In this document: piece by piece, positions 36,991 through 48,210 of the stretch
Layout: every line of letters begins with the position of its first letter
Numbering within the stretch: position 1 is the first letter of the stretch
NCBI GenBank assembly: GCA_029224185.1
Contig: CM055198.1
Span: forward strand, 5,393,573 to 5,457,572
Length of the DNA stretch: 64,000 bases
Reading direction: 5' to 3'
Source: Karalla daura
Lineage: Eukaryota; Chordata; Actinopteri; Chaetodontiformes; Leiognathidae
The notes under the pieces: generated by a model
Databases searched by the model: none
What the model saw: only the letters and a program-made list of their open reading frames with translations
What the model was told of the DNA's origin: nothing
Made by a program: the position numbers and the translations under genes

Positions 36991-37547
36991 GTGCTCTCCA
37001 AAACACGGGCTGTCACCTGCGCCGTCGGAGCTAAAATGGCCGACCGTTACCAAACTTAAAAGGCAGCAACAGTCTGCGCGCCACTTTGCCAAGTGTGAAC
37101 ACTCCATTTCACACCTCCATCGGCGTGATTAACAAACCGCGGGTGGTCGACTTTGATAACGCCGCAATGCATGATGGGAGAGAGAGAGAGCCTCTAACGC
37201 GGTTAAAAGGCGGAAAGTGGGGAGGAAATAGAGACTAAAGTGGCCAGGAGAGGAGAGGCTTCTAAAGGTAAAAAGCGGGCTGTAAAAGCTGTTCTCAAGG
37301 CTTTTAGAGGCATGTTATTTGGACTACTTAGCCCAAAATGCTCCACACGGGAGACTGTGATGCTGACAGAAATTCCATCGTCTACAGCTGAGAGGAAAGT
37401 AATGTGCAGCATTAATAAAGAAAGGCCCTCAAGGTTTTAAAGGCGGTTTGTATAAGAGCAGAGACTCAAACGTGCCCCACTCTGGTCTCCGATTGACCTT
37501 GAGGACATACAGTAAGCGTATTCACACACCATTCCCCCACGGACCAT

Positions 37548-37569
37548 ATTCATTTATTCATTCATTCAC
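37548..37569. repeat. (ATTC)n tetranucleotide run
   Basis: Four to five ATTC/ATTT units. Confidence 0.85.
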
Positions 37570-37698
37570 GGCACATGCAGAGAGCTTGGTTGCACATACA
37601 TAAAGACGGCGACTCAGACACGTAAAGCCTGGGACATGTTCACGGATGCTCCGGCTATTGCGCTGCCATCCCACGAGACATTATTTCTTTCTTTTTAA

Positions 37699-37702
<4 letters not shown>

Positions 37703-37743
<41 letters not shown>
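37703..37743. repeat. (TG)n microsatellite, about 20 units
   Basis: Pure TG array. Confidence 0.98.
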
Positions 37744-37745
<2 letters not shown>

Positions 37746-38838
37746 CAGGCAGATCGCCAGACAACTGCATAATATTTAGAGATCAAGAAGAAACATGACA
37801 GGGAGCAGTGTTAAAAAGCAGACTCTCTCTCCCCCCGCCCCCTCGCTTATCCTCCCCTACCGGCCGTTTAAAGCCAGCGGTATTTACACGTTTGTGTTTA
37901 CAAACGTCCAGTTGCATTTTCGCCCTGTCATACTCAAAGCTCCCCCGCGGCCTGTCCGGCTCTCCCTGTGTTGCCCTGTCAATGTTGAAAAGGGCCGATT
38001 GACAGCGAGGAATTTTGTTAGCGTGGCGGGCAAAAGCCAGACTTCGTTAATAGGCGTTTCATGGGCAAAACTCATTCGGACGGCACTTTGGTGATTGCTT
38101 TGACTTTACTAGACAGTCAATTTAATTGACGGACTTGTGTGTTGTATATCATTCATTTCCCTCCTGCTGCATGTAGCCTGGGGTAAAATGTCAAACCCAG
38201 CAGCCACAAAGTAATACATATCTAGCCTAAACAATATATAAGCGTTCTAAATCTGGGAACAACGTTACGGTGAAACATGACTTCCCGTCTGCCCGAGTGG
38301 GTCGAAACGTTGCCTTGTAATGTGTTGACATTGGACGCTTGTGAGGCATTGTTATAGTATTACTACTATCTGAGACTCTGCAGTACACATTAAAACTTCC
38401 ATAGTTACAGAATCTGGTGTGCCCTTATAGAAATGTCAACAGCCCTTAGAGCCTGACTAAACATAAACTTTCCTCTTCAGAATAGTTTTCATGGCTTGGG
38501 CCTAAGTGTCTCCCATGCATCAGGAAATAAATAGTTCCTGAAGCGAATGAGATAGTTTCTGGTTTCCTGCCTGAAGCAGATTCTTCTGGTGCCCAAACAA
38601 AGCTAAAGCAAAAGCCATGAGGGGCTTAGCAGTTTTTTTTTTCTTTTTTCCTCTGTGAAACCGGAGAGAGAAGTGTCCTCTAAGGCAGCTGCAGCCTCGT
38701 TAGAATACTCCCTGTCTCTCGTGGAGAGATGCAGTAAGTTTCAATTTAGTTCAAAATATGACTCTAACAAAACATAGAGGCGTAATTATGTAATCATAAT
38801 AACGACCCATGGGGTATCCTCACCTAATCTTGTTAATA

Positions 38839-38870
38839 TTTTTTTTCTTTCCCTTTCTCTTTCTTTACAG
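38839..38870 (+). other. splice-acceptor-like pyrimidine tract
   Basis: A run of T, then TTTCCCTTTCTCTTTCTTTACAG ending at 38870, preceded by CTAAT at 38824-38828 as a possible branch point. It is a textbook acceptor pattern. The sequence behind it has stops in the frames I checked and no clear donor, so no exon is called. Confidence 0.25.
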
Positions 38871-39711
38871 TTTCACTGCTTCAGTCTCTGTAGAGTCATT
38901 ATCTAAATTATCTGTTTCACAGTAAACTAGCTGCCAGCTTCCTCCTCTGTGTGACTGGCTCTCAGAGGAAGGATATTCACACAGTGTATCACCTTATAAC
39001 AGCCACGTAATAAAATTATAAAAACATACATAAATAACCCACCTGGGGAGAAGTGCTGGCATTAGCATTACATGAAGCAGAGTCTATTTCACTCCCCTGA
39101 AGGCGGCTGACACTGCTACTCATTTGCGTAGCCAGAGAGCGTGTTTACTAAAGCAGGGTAGGGGCACTTCACAATCACCCGCAGCAGCATTATGAATTAT
39201 AAGTGTGGGCACCGTAATGGGGAATGGTTTGGACTGTTTGAAAGACGTCCACGCGATCCTGCGCTGAAAGCCGCGCTGCCGCTACATAACAAGGAAATGT
39301 GCTCTTTCAGCAAAGGCAACTCTTCATTCCAAACAGATAAACAGAGCGAGAGAGAGAAAGAGTGAGACAGAAGGAGAATTACAGCCACCCGAAGTTCGCC
39401 ATCATGACATACATCTCAAATCTGCCCTCCTCGTCGTTTGAAGCCCCGCTCGGAGATAGATGGTTTGTTAAATCTGATCAGCACGACCACAGCTCATTTA
39501 TCTGGACTGTCTGAGGCCTCGCCATTCCTCAAATTTATAGCCCCACTTTCATTAGATTTTTATGGAAACCCCAAAAAGAATATGAGTGATTCGCACAATA
39601 AAATGTCACAGACACTTAAGTCGGACTTCTTTAAGCTACAGCAGTTCCCTCCTCCATCTTCTCCCATATTGTTATTGTGTTTCTCGCAGTTCATCCGTCT
39701 GCCCTCTCTAG

Positions 39712-39786
39712 CATGATCCCTCCCCCTCTCCCACCCTCTCTGCCTCTCCCTCTCCCTTTCCCTCTCGCTCTCGCTCTCTCTCTCTG
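39712..39786. repeat. CT-rich pyrimidine tract
   Basis: CCCTCTCC/TCGCTCTC words, almost purely pyrimidine on the plus strand. Confidence 0.93.
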
Positions 39787-40400
39787 ACCACATGTCTTCA
39801 TGTCCTTGAGGCAGGAACAAAATTATATGCAGTTTATTGAGCTTCACTCCATTTTCAAACTGATATTGCTCAATGGGGCTCCGAATAAATGGGGAGCACT
39901 TGTCCACGGCAGAGACAATTATAGAGTATGTAAATGACCGCAGACCGGGTCTTATCGTGACTTGCTCCAATGTCACTGCTCAGGTGATGGTGCCACACTG
40001 ATTCGGAAACTGACTATTATTCAATTTTACTGCCCCTTATTACTATATTAAAACAGGCTTTACTGACTAAGTGCCAATTAAAAGGCCTGTTAAATGCCAA
40101 GCCGTCCTTTGTAATAACTGAGCCAAGTTCTCATTATTGTCACTAACAAAGATGGGACATGTGAAGGCAATTCATCCTCCATTGAGCTGCATTTAATTGA
40201 TAGTAATGCCTCAGATTTCAAAAATAGCAAAGGAAATGTGCCATATGTGTGAAATCAGTAATTCAGCGACTATATAAATATTTTTACTTTTCCTTGGCTA
40301 TGACACATGTCATTAAACACTTAAATGCATTCTCACTTTCATAGCATTGCATTAAGTCTATTTTTGTGTTAAAAAGGCATTAAAATTCAACGGTTGACAC
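39787..40400. promoter_or_regulatory. candidate conserved non-coding element
   Basis: About 600 bp of AT-leaning, repeat-free sequence: CAAAATTATATGCAG, GACAATTATAGAG, GTGCCAATTAAAAGG, GCATTTAATTGATAG and ATCAGTAATTCAGC are spread through it, with no lengthy open frame. No CA array, SINE or homopolymer longer than six bases interrupts it. This matches the look of deeply conserved developmental enhancers. Conservation itself cannot be seen here. Confidence 0.35.
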
Positions 40401-40711
40401 CTTCTGCACTAAAAGCAATCACAGTCAGCTGCTAGCTGGGAAACCTTCTAGAGCATTTGGCGAGCCAGATATTTGCTTTTTTCTAATGAGACTGAAACAG
40501 AGCTACAGCCACAGAGAATATTGGCCTAGCCACATGCTCATGTATGCACAACCAGATAAGCGTGAAAGTAGTTCTCTCATGCTAGTGGCCAGAAATCTGT
40601 CACAGTTTGCAGATTTTAGGTCTTCTAGCAAGTGTTACACGATTGCAGTGATTGGCCTCACCTGTGCCTGGGCTTTCCCATGACACCGACAGAGCACATG
40701 TATTGCTATAA

Positions 40712-40740
40712 ATTGTATTATTACAGATTGTATTATTACA
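40712..40740. repeat. 15-bp tandem duplication
   Basis: ATTGTATTATTACAG is followed directly by ATTGTATTATTACA, a clean two-copy duplication that looks like replication slippage. Confidence 0.85.
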
Positions 40741-41739
40741 TTAAAGAAATATAAAGGAACTATAAAGGGAATTCAGTGAATTAGAACAATGAGGCACAAC
40801 CTCCAAGAAACTGATTTATATAGGATACGTGGGTCTGTCTCATTGATATATTGCACTACTTAAATTTACTACCCAATTTTGTGAAAATCTATTATGCTGA
40901 ACCATGTTATTCAGTTGCAAAGGAGACTTTTGAAAAATGTCACTGATTCAGATTTACATTGAATATTGAGACGATAAAAAGATGAGTTTCATGCAGCCCT
41001 TGAGAACAATGGGATTTCTGGAGCCTTGTTCCACTCCTCCTAAAATCACATCGCTACTGTTTTATCTGCGTTGATACAGCCTTCTGGTGCTCAGAGACAG
41101 GTTGTGAATATGATGCATGCAGTGCTATACTTCATGAAATGACATATTGGCGAGTTTATCTGCACGTTTCACTGGAGTCAGCACTGTTAGTGGCAGAGAT
41201 TAAGGGTCACATCCTCCAAGGACTTCAACAAAATGATGCACGCAGGGTGCAACAACACGCCAGGGTGACTGATGCCGTCTTTAGCCCCCGGTTCACACAT
41301 TCACCCCCGGCCGCAGCGGCGCCAAGTGTGTCATCACCACCCAAAGGGCCCGCTTGTCACATGAATACAGGTTTCCGTGTTCTTTGCCCGTTCTCCACTT
41401 CACATGAAAAGACTATGATCAAACAGAAGCCGCTGGGTCACGCGCGAGTCTCCACACAGCACACTTCTATCTACCACCCACAGCCGGGCAGGCTGGCAAA
41501 GCATTGGCAAGGTCGTGTTCCCCTTCGCCGCACTCTGGTGAGAGATAAGGCGTCAAAACAAAACTGACTACACCGTAACAAACACAGAAACTTCCCCCGA
41601 GCAGGGGATCGATGCCGACCTCGGCGAGAGGAGACAACGAGGAGGGTGGGCATCGAAGGCGGGAAGACGGAGAATAGGAGACGTCAGGATAATCCAGTGG
41701 CAGCTATAGCTGCTCTCCCAAGAGAAGGAGCGCAGGGAA

Positions 41740-42300
41740 GTGGAGAAAGTCAAATAAACCTCTCTTTCTGTACTTTTATCACCTGCCTCTCTGCCATCAC
41801 TGAGTCAATCCACAATGGAGGGAGTAAGCAGATTAGCTTGTTCGCCCATCAGAGGAGGGATTACATTTACCCATTTCCTCTGTCGGAGAAAGTTGAGGCT
41901 AGATGAAATTGTGTCTGGGAGCGAAAACTTTTTGACGAATCCATGAGTGAGTGATTGAGGTTCCAGGAAAAGAGGCTTTTCTGTGTCCTTGTCAAATTTA
42001 CTTGGCAAGCAGCCAGATTTGCTCATGGGGAACATCAAAACAACTAGACCTTGATAGCAAATATGATCTCAAGAAGCTCTGAGACATGCGATGCATCCGT
42101 CATGTTCCTCGATGCGTTGACCTGCACATTTCGTCTTAAATAACGCTTAGAGTTGTTTGAAGTTCATAAATATATAATACATTCATAATTAAGGAGAGTG
42201 GCATCTGCCTGGAACAAGGACAGAATAATTACTGGAAATTTAATTAGGCATAAACAGGCTCGGGCTTTTGTTTTGCGCTAAATTAGCGTATAGATGGGGA
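41740..42300. promoter_or_regulatory. candidate conserved non-coding element
   Basis: Repeat-free block with CAGATTAGCTTG, GGGATTACATTTAC, TCATAATTAAGG, AGAATAATTACTGG, AATTTAATTAGGC and GCTAAATTAGCG. The words are homeodomain-like, with GGATTA an OTX/PITX-type core. No reading frame of note beyond 86 codons. Confidence 0.28.
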
Positions 42301-44116
42301 ATTACCGTTACGTGAAACCAATCACACTTCAACCCAGAATTAATACTGTAATGCCGATCTGTTTTTTTCAATCTCACTCCGTACACTCCTCATCCACACA
42401 GCCACCACTTTTCCAGAAGGTTTTTGACTTAGAGCTTCATTTCTGTTTGCCGGCCACAAATCAGGTGCATGAAACAGCTGGAGTCTCAACGTAAAGCTGA
42501 TCCTCCTGACTGTGTTCAGTGTGCTTCCTGCATGAAAGCCTGTCTCTGGTCTTTTCCTGCCTTTGATGTTAACAAGCCTTGTTAATTGCCATGGTGAAAG
42601 ATGTTGGCTCCTGTTCCTTCTACAATAATTATCTGGCCCTTACCAGATTGAATCCCGAAAATTTCTGGGGGGGTCTCTTTGAAGTAGCTGAGAACTTGCA
42701 GTGAGTAATAAAGAGGTTTATGGGGGCTGTTTTCTATTTTTCAGATTGGTGTGACCCTTGTTTGAACGAAGCCACCGTGTTGTGGCTTATTGAGAGAGCT
42801 TGGCTCCACGTCACTGAGAGGGATGGATGGCAGTGCTGTACAGTACTTTGAATTTTAATGATCCACAAGACAATTGGTCCAAAACATCCTAACTGGGAGT
42901 AAAATGTGATGAGTGTAATTCCATGTGTGCAAAGAGATCAGTTTTGCAAAACTCACTGACCATTAGTTATGAGCAAGAGGGAGAAGCTCAGATACATTAG
43001 ATAATTAACTGACCTCAGGACGATAGCTGTAATAGTCTGAGTCAGTGCAGATAGAGTGGAAATAATAAATCCTTGCACCTAAAAAGACCAGAGACAAAGC
43101 TAAATCAAGGTCATGGACACATTATTATTCACTATTAAACACTAAATCAATAAACATTGTGTCCAGATGAGGAGAAAGTGTTTTAAATACATATTCAAAC
43201 CAGGGCTGTGAAAAATAGAAATTCCATCCAGCTGCACCCGCTCAGCATAAAGACTGGATGTAGGGGCTAACGGTTCTTCTACATTTTCAAAGGAAAAGAG
43301 CTGCACCACTACTACACAACTACCTCTGTAATTACCCTGCTTAACATTTGTTGATGCATGGGGTCTGCTGCCCGGACTGCTTTTTTTCCCTTACAAATGA
43401 GGCTCTGAAGGCCATTTGTAAGCATTCCCCTCACTGTCAGAAACAGATTCAGGGGAAAATACTGAAGCCTTTGATATTCTGTTCACCTTAACTTACATCT
43501 AGTCAAATTTCAGCCAGACTAAAACCAGTGGAAAGGCCTTATAAAATTCCTAATATGTATTCTGGAGCTTCTAAATGCTCCTCAACTTGCACAAAAATAT
43601 TAGTTCTATCACTGGGAAATGGACTGCATAAAGAGATGAAGTATGTATTAAAATCATGTACGATTACAATAGCAACCGAGGGCTGTTGGACGCAGCTGCT
43701 CAACTTTGAAGTTCGCACTCATTTTTAACTTAAATGCGGGAGAAACTCCCTCCAAACATCATTTGTTTGGCAGAGTGCACTCACTGAGATGCACCATCTA
43801 TAAAGCTTTTCAGCAGCGAAAGATAAGACAGAAAATCCACAGATTTCCCAGACCAAACAATACATAATACAAGGAGATGAATGGGAACCATGGCCTGCTA
43901 TGGTAATAACACAAAGCACGACGGAGTGGGAACAAATGGAGACTGATGAAAGTGAGCTCGCCTTTGTCATTACCGAGGCTGACGCCATCACCGGCTGAAG
44001 GACAGAAACGACTCAAAGGTGTATTCAAATGCCCCGGCTTCCTTTGAAATGTGACCTCTGCAGGCAGAGAGAAACCGATTTCCCCCCCATTTTATTCTCT
44101 CAACGTAATCTTACAG

Positions 44117-44168
44117 CCACGACGAGCTAAAGGACCCTCTCTCTCTCTCCATCTTAACTTCTGAGAAG
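44117..44168 (+). other. possible 52-nt microexon (weak)
   Basis: A pyrimidine-rich stretch with a C run ends TCTTACAG at 44116. 52 nt later GAGAAG/GTAAGC at 44168-44169 is close to a perfect 5' splice site. One of the three frames stays open through the segment, reading HDELKDPLSLSISLTSEK; the others have stops. The CT-rich core may explain part of this by chance. No partner exons are visible, so it could only be an alternative or non-coding exon. Confidence 0.15.
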
Positions 44169-44336
44169 GTAAGCAGGTTTGAACTCATCTTTCGAATTCT
44201 CTTTCATCTCGGTCACTGTCTGTGTGTAACTCTGCGGGCGTCTGTTTGAAAGAGGGTCCAAATGATGGCGGGCTTTTTATCCCGCCCCATGTCTGGTCAT
44301 TCACAACAGCTCTACACCCTTTCACCTTCAGCTCAG

Positions 44337-44359
44337 TGGAGGGGGGAGGGAGGGGAGGT
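44337..44359 (+). other. G-quadruplex motif
   Basis: GGAGGGGGGAGGGAGGGGAGG-type sequence: at least three G runs of three or more and flanking GG pairs, separated by single A. It is among the clearest plus-strand quadruplex patterns in the window. Confidence 0.7.
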
Positions 44360-45634
44360 GCACATTACTAATATCAACATTGTTTTTAACCATCCTAGGA
44401 CTGTGGAGGTCACTGCAATTTGACTATATCCAGTTCTTATGCAGGAGCATGTCCAATCGCAAATCTACAACACTGATCATCCCCTCCCTGATGCCCACGC
44501 TTTTCTTGCCAAGTGTAGCAGTGCAAGTATAAACACTTCTGGCTTTCAAATGAGGTTGGACAAAATGCTGTGCAAAAGAGTCCTATTCGAGCACAACACT
44601 ACCACTATGTAAAGCATAACACCACCACAATAGAGGAAGAACAAAGAACTGGTACCAACTGCAAGATGATGGCATGATGGTAAAGATGGTAAATTGTCAG
44701 TTTTGACTGATTGTCATCAGTGTTTATCCTGAATAGTTTTTCTGTGAAAAAATGTGAAACTGAGTGTTTTGCAAGATTTTTGATTCATTTGAATCTAATT
44801 TGGGTAGCCAGCTGATCTGAATGCCTCAATAGCCAATCCCAGCTGGAATTGTCAACCACTGGAAAAGGCTGCCATCATGTTGGAGGTCTCAGACAAGTCC
44901 AGGTCTGGCTCATAATGGAAAAGCAGACAGTTCCCAAAGCTGTTTTCAGACAGCCTGGTCACAAACAGGTTTTTTACTGTATCTGTCCGAGCAGCAGCCG
45001 CTATCACTACAAATGCTGCAGCAGCTGCTCCACCCCTCTGCATCCAGTGTCAAGAGAGCTCTCTCACCGCTCTGTGAGAGAGATGTTGTGAGAAAGCGTG
45101 AAAGCAAGTGATTGAAGAATGGAGTTCAGGGGCACTGTGCTCTCTGGACTCCCACAATAGTGGTTTATACTCAGATTAGATGCTCCGTATTTGCCCCATG
45201 TGTGCCGTGCCCTTCTTTTTAACCTTTTTTAGCTGAGGTTCACCAGCACGGCGTGAGAAACAGATAGGAGGCTATGTTATTTCAGGGTGTGCTGGGAATA
45301 AACAGGAGCAGAAGTAGTTAGCATGGGCAGTGACGTCCACTGTGACTGAATGCAGAGAGAAAGGCAGGGAAAAAAGAAATCCAAAGTCTGTTGACAATAG
45401 AAGAGGGGAAAGGGGGGCCAGTAAAGATAAGAAAAAGAACACACGGAGCGGCACTCTCTCACCCTTAGCCTTGAAACAGCAGTGGCCAGTCTCATTGTAA
45501 GTCCCTCCGAGTTCTGAGGACAAACAGGACCCAGGGCAACAGCTCAGTCCACTCAGGATCAAACACTTCCAAAAATGAAGCAAAGTTTCATCTCTTAAAA
45601 GTTCCTGTTGATTGAAATCTTAATTAAAAAGCCG

Positions 45635-45667
45635 CCCTCTCTCCCTCTCTCTCTCTCTCTCTGTCTC
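45635..45667. repeat. (CT)n tract
   Basis: CT array of about 14 units with CCC interruptions. Confidence 0.94.
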
Positions 45668-45829
45668 AGCCTCTCCAAACCCCTGTCTCCTTGTGTGTAC
45701 ACTGCTCCCTCTCTCCATCTTTAGGGGCGATGGCCGCATTTGAGGACAAGCTGGAGTGATTGATGGCCGAGATACTGGGAAATGAATTGCTGATAAAAGC
45801 TCTGGGCAAGAAAGGTTGGAGGGAAGTGA

Positions 45830-45894
45830 AGTGTGTGTGTGTGTGTGTGTGGGTGTGTGTGTGTGTATGTGTGCGCGCGTGTGTGCGCGTGTGT
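45830..45894. repeat. (TG)n with CG units
   Basis: TG array with GGG and TA interruptions ending in GCGCGCGTGTGTGCGCGTG. A CA array follows 115 bp downstream. Confidence 0.97.
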
Positions 45895-46005
45895 TTAGGG
45901 AACAGCAGCTCAGAACAACACGTGGCAATGACAGGATGATACAACCCAATCATTATCCGCAGCACCACAGATTCACACCTCTCACAATGCAACATTCACA
46001 CTTTC

Positions 46006-46009
<4 letters not shown>

Positions 46010-46059
<50 letters not shown>
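46010..46059. repeat. (CA)n microsatellite, about 25 units
   Basis: Pure CA array, complementary to the TG array at 45830-45894, giving the closest inverted pair in the window. Confidence 0.98.
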
Positions 46060-46063
<4 letters not shown>

Positions 46064-46501
46064 TAGCTCCATCTAAGGTGCGTGACTGCAGCAGTGACGG
46101 GGGGATAACGTGTCAGATCAGAGTCTGATGAAATGTCACTGTGGGGTGTGACTCAAAGACACGCACAAAGTCCACCCACTCATGTGCCGAACTTGTGCCA
46201 GGGCTTGTAAAAGTAGTGCAGCATGCACAGCGAACAGGAATCAGCCTCTAACAACACTGACACATGTGATGGGTCCTTCCTCTGTGCTGTCAGTCAGCAT
46301 CGCTCAGGAATCACTCAGGCTTTGGCGCTCATAAAATCACAGATACGTGAGCGATCAAGCACAGCTTAGACTTGATCCGGGCCACAGTTGCATGTATTTA
46401 ACCGGCAGGGGAGCAAACGAGGAGGTTATTGCCTGTACCTGACAGAGCAGCTGGAGACTGTACTCCAGCAAATGGAGTTTTAATGTGACTCCGAATCACT
46501 G

Positions 46502-46524
46502 TTTTTTTTTCGTTTTTTTTTTTC
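46502..46524. repeat. T-rich run
   Basis: T9, CG, then T11. Confidence 0.92.
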
Positions 46525-47260
46525 CTGTTTGAGGAAGCATTAACTGGGTGACACATTTAACGCCCCTCAAATACGTGTCTGCACATTTCAATCTTTTCTA
46601 TTTGGACTATAAGAATCCCATTTGTGCGGAATTGACTGAGTGGTTTGGCTAAGGCTGCCTCACACAGATGAGAGGGAGAGCAAAGAAAGAGACGGATAAT
46701 AAAAAACACATCACAGCCAGAGAGCAGAAATGTGTGGGCATCATTGGCAGAAATTATTTGCATTCCACTTTTATGGCATTCCTTCCAGTGTAAATAGGTT
46801 GCAGCTCTCTTTTGTTGAGGTGTTGGTGGGAGGCTGTGCAAACTCCGTCTCAAGCAAGCGTCAGCACAAGTTTGGATGTCGGCGAACTACAAGAAAAAAA
46901 AGAAAAAAAACCCAACATGGAGCCTTCGAAACAAACACACAATACACAACCTCTGCCAATTTCAGCTGGAGATCTGTGGCCCCGGCACAGCTCGCACAGA
47001 GATGGGGAAATGAGCGAGAGTGATAGAATGGAGAGAAAATTAGACAAGGAGTGAGAGATAACAAGGTGTTTATGGAAGACGCCTCTCTGCTATGTTCCCC
47101 CCAGCTCACATTAGGGTAAACAGAGTGCTGAGCTGAGAGAAGCGCGCGGGGGGAAAAATGCTCCGCTCATGATGGTCGTGATGGGAGACGATGATAGCAA
47201 TCACGGTAACAACAATAATCACAGCCAATTCTCCGGGGACTTTTATAGCATCTCGGTGAC

Positions 47261-47300
47261 GCGCACGTGCGTGGAAGTGTGTGTTTTCGCACGCACGTCC
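47261..47300. promoter_or_regulatory. hairpin with ACGTG/GCGTG cluster
   Basis: ACGTGCGTG (47265-47273) is the exact reverse complement of CACGCACGT (47290-47298), with 16 nt between. The arms contain CACGTG (E-box), ACGTG (hypoxia-type) and GCGTG (AhR-type) cores. The repeat is plainly seen; a regulatory role is speculation, since mutated CA/CG runs give similar words. Confidence 0.25.
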
Positions 47301-47525
47301 GTGGTCGGTGCGTGTAATGGACCCTAGAAAAGCATTGTTGCGGTAATGGCGCATCGGCAACCTCCCAAGTGGATCGACTGTGGAACACTGTAGATGTTAC
47401 TAATGTCTGACGGCCCGTCAGACTCACTGCAGCTGAGCTGCAGATGACAGGTGCACACACGTCTGTGGCAAGTGGAAATGGACCAGAGAAAAAAATTATA
47501 AAGGATGGTAAAAATAAGAATACTA

Positions 47526-47556
47526 ATATATATATATATATATGTGTGTGTGTGTA
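47526..47556. repeat. compound (TA)n(TG)n
   Basis: About nine TA units followed by seven TG units. Confidence 0.94.
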
Positions 47557-48092
47557 GTGTCGGCATGCCTCACTGACTTGGGACGTGCGGAAATTTTCAC
47601 TTCACATTAAAAAAAGAAAATGCTGTGCGGTGTGGAGCCTTTATTTACCAGCCTCAGGTTCTCTGGGAATCAGTCATTGCTGCCATGTGACTTTAAAAAC
47701 TTTGGTTTGGTTTTGCACTGATAAACAAGATTTAACAGCTCTGTGAAGTTATCACATCGGAAAACTCTTTTTTTTTGGTTCGTTTGTTCAGTCACAAAGT
47801 TAACAGTTTGTAACAGTACGAATACGGCATCCATGTGTTTTTTTTGTATTATTATTTTTTTTTATCAGAGTTCCTCCTTTTTGGTGATGCTTCAACAAAA
47901 TAAATGAGGAAATAAAACTATCGAAAAACACTGTATGCACTTCTTGTATGCATGATCTTCCATGTACTTGCCATTTGTAGATTTTTTAAATTGCCATTTA
48001 TGAGCAAAAACCACAATTATTGTGCAAAATCCGCCATTAGTAGTTATTGCTGTCGCATCCTAGCAAAAGGGCCAAAAAAAAAAGTCAGACCA

Positions 48093-48210
48093 AGGGCTTT
48101 TCTGTGTGGAGACTGCATGTCGTCTGTTTACTCCAGGTACTCCAGTTTCGTCTCACGGTCCAAAATCGTACACATTTGGGTTGATTGGTGGGCAACATGT
48201 TGGATGGATA
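48093..48210 (+). mobile_element. decayed SINE body fragment
   Basis: TTTCTGTGTGGAGACTGCATG, TTTACTCCAGGTACTCCAG, TTTCGTCTCACGGTCCAAAA and GGGTTGATTGGTGGGCAA follow, in order, the body of the common teleost SINE (tgtggagtttgcatgt, tctccgggtactccgg, cttcctcccacagtccaaag, ggttgattggtgac). It is the part that precedes the tail piece found at 29377-29540. The match is to a consensus recalled from memory. It is strongly diverged, with neither a tRNA-like head nor a 3' tail. Confidence 0.6.

Larger units (their letters stand above)
36991..39711. other. non-coding sequence, no gene seen
   Basis: Begins with a moderately CpG-bearing part (about 37010-37210) that includes AAAATGGCCGAC, a loose YY1-like word. 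It holds an ATTC run at 37548-37569, a TG array at 37703-37743 and T-rich tracts at 38632-38652 and 38839-38866. Frames at 37240-37440 and 37795-38094 are short and unrecognised. 39440-39700 is AT-rich, repeat-free and CNE-like. Confidence 0.6.
40401..44336. other. non-coding sequence, no gene seen
   Basis: Almost free of microsatellites, unusual for this window. It holds a 15-bp tandem duplication at 40712-40740, a CNE-like block at 41740-42300 and a possible 52-nt exon at 44117-44168. The 142-codon plus frame at 41139-41567 is unrecognised and within chance expectation. 43500-43990 is another repeat-poor stretch. Confidence 0.6.
44360..48092. other. non-coding sequence, no gene seen
   Basis: Unique DNA broken by a CT tract at 45635-45667, TG and CA arrays at 45830-45894 and 46010-46059, T- and A-rich runs at 46502-46524 and 46891-46911, a small CG-alternating hairpin at 47261-47300, a TA/TG run at 47526-47556 and T-rich sequence at 47838-47870. 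Frames through these are repeat translations. No gene or RNA recognised. Confidence 0.65.

Noticed and set aside
41139..41567. 142-codon plus-strand frame
   Set aside because: Mixed codon use and no known similarity. I estimate several frames of this length by chance in 64 kb.
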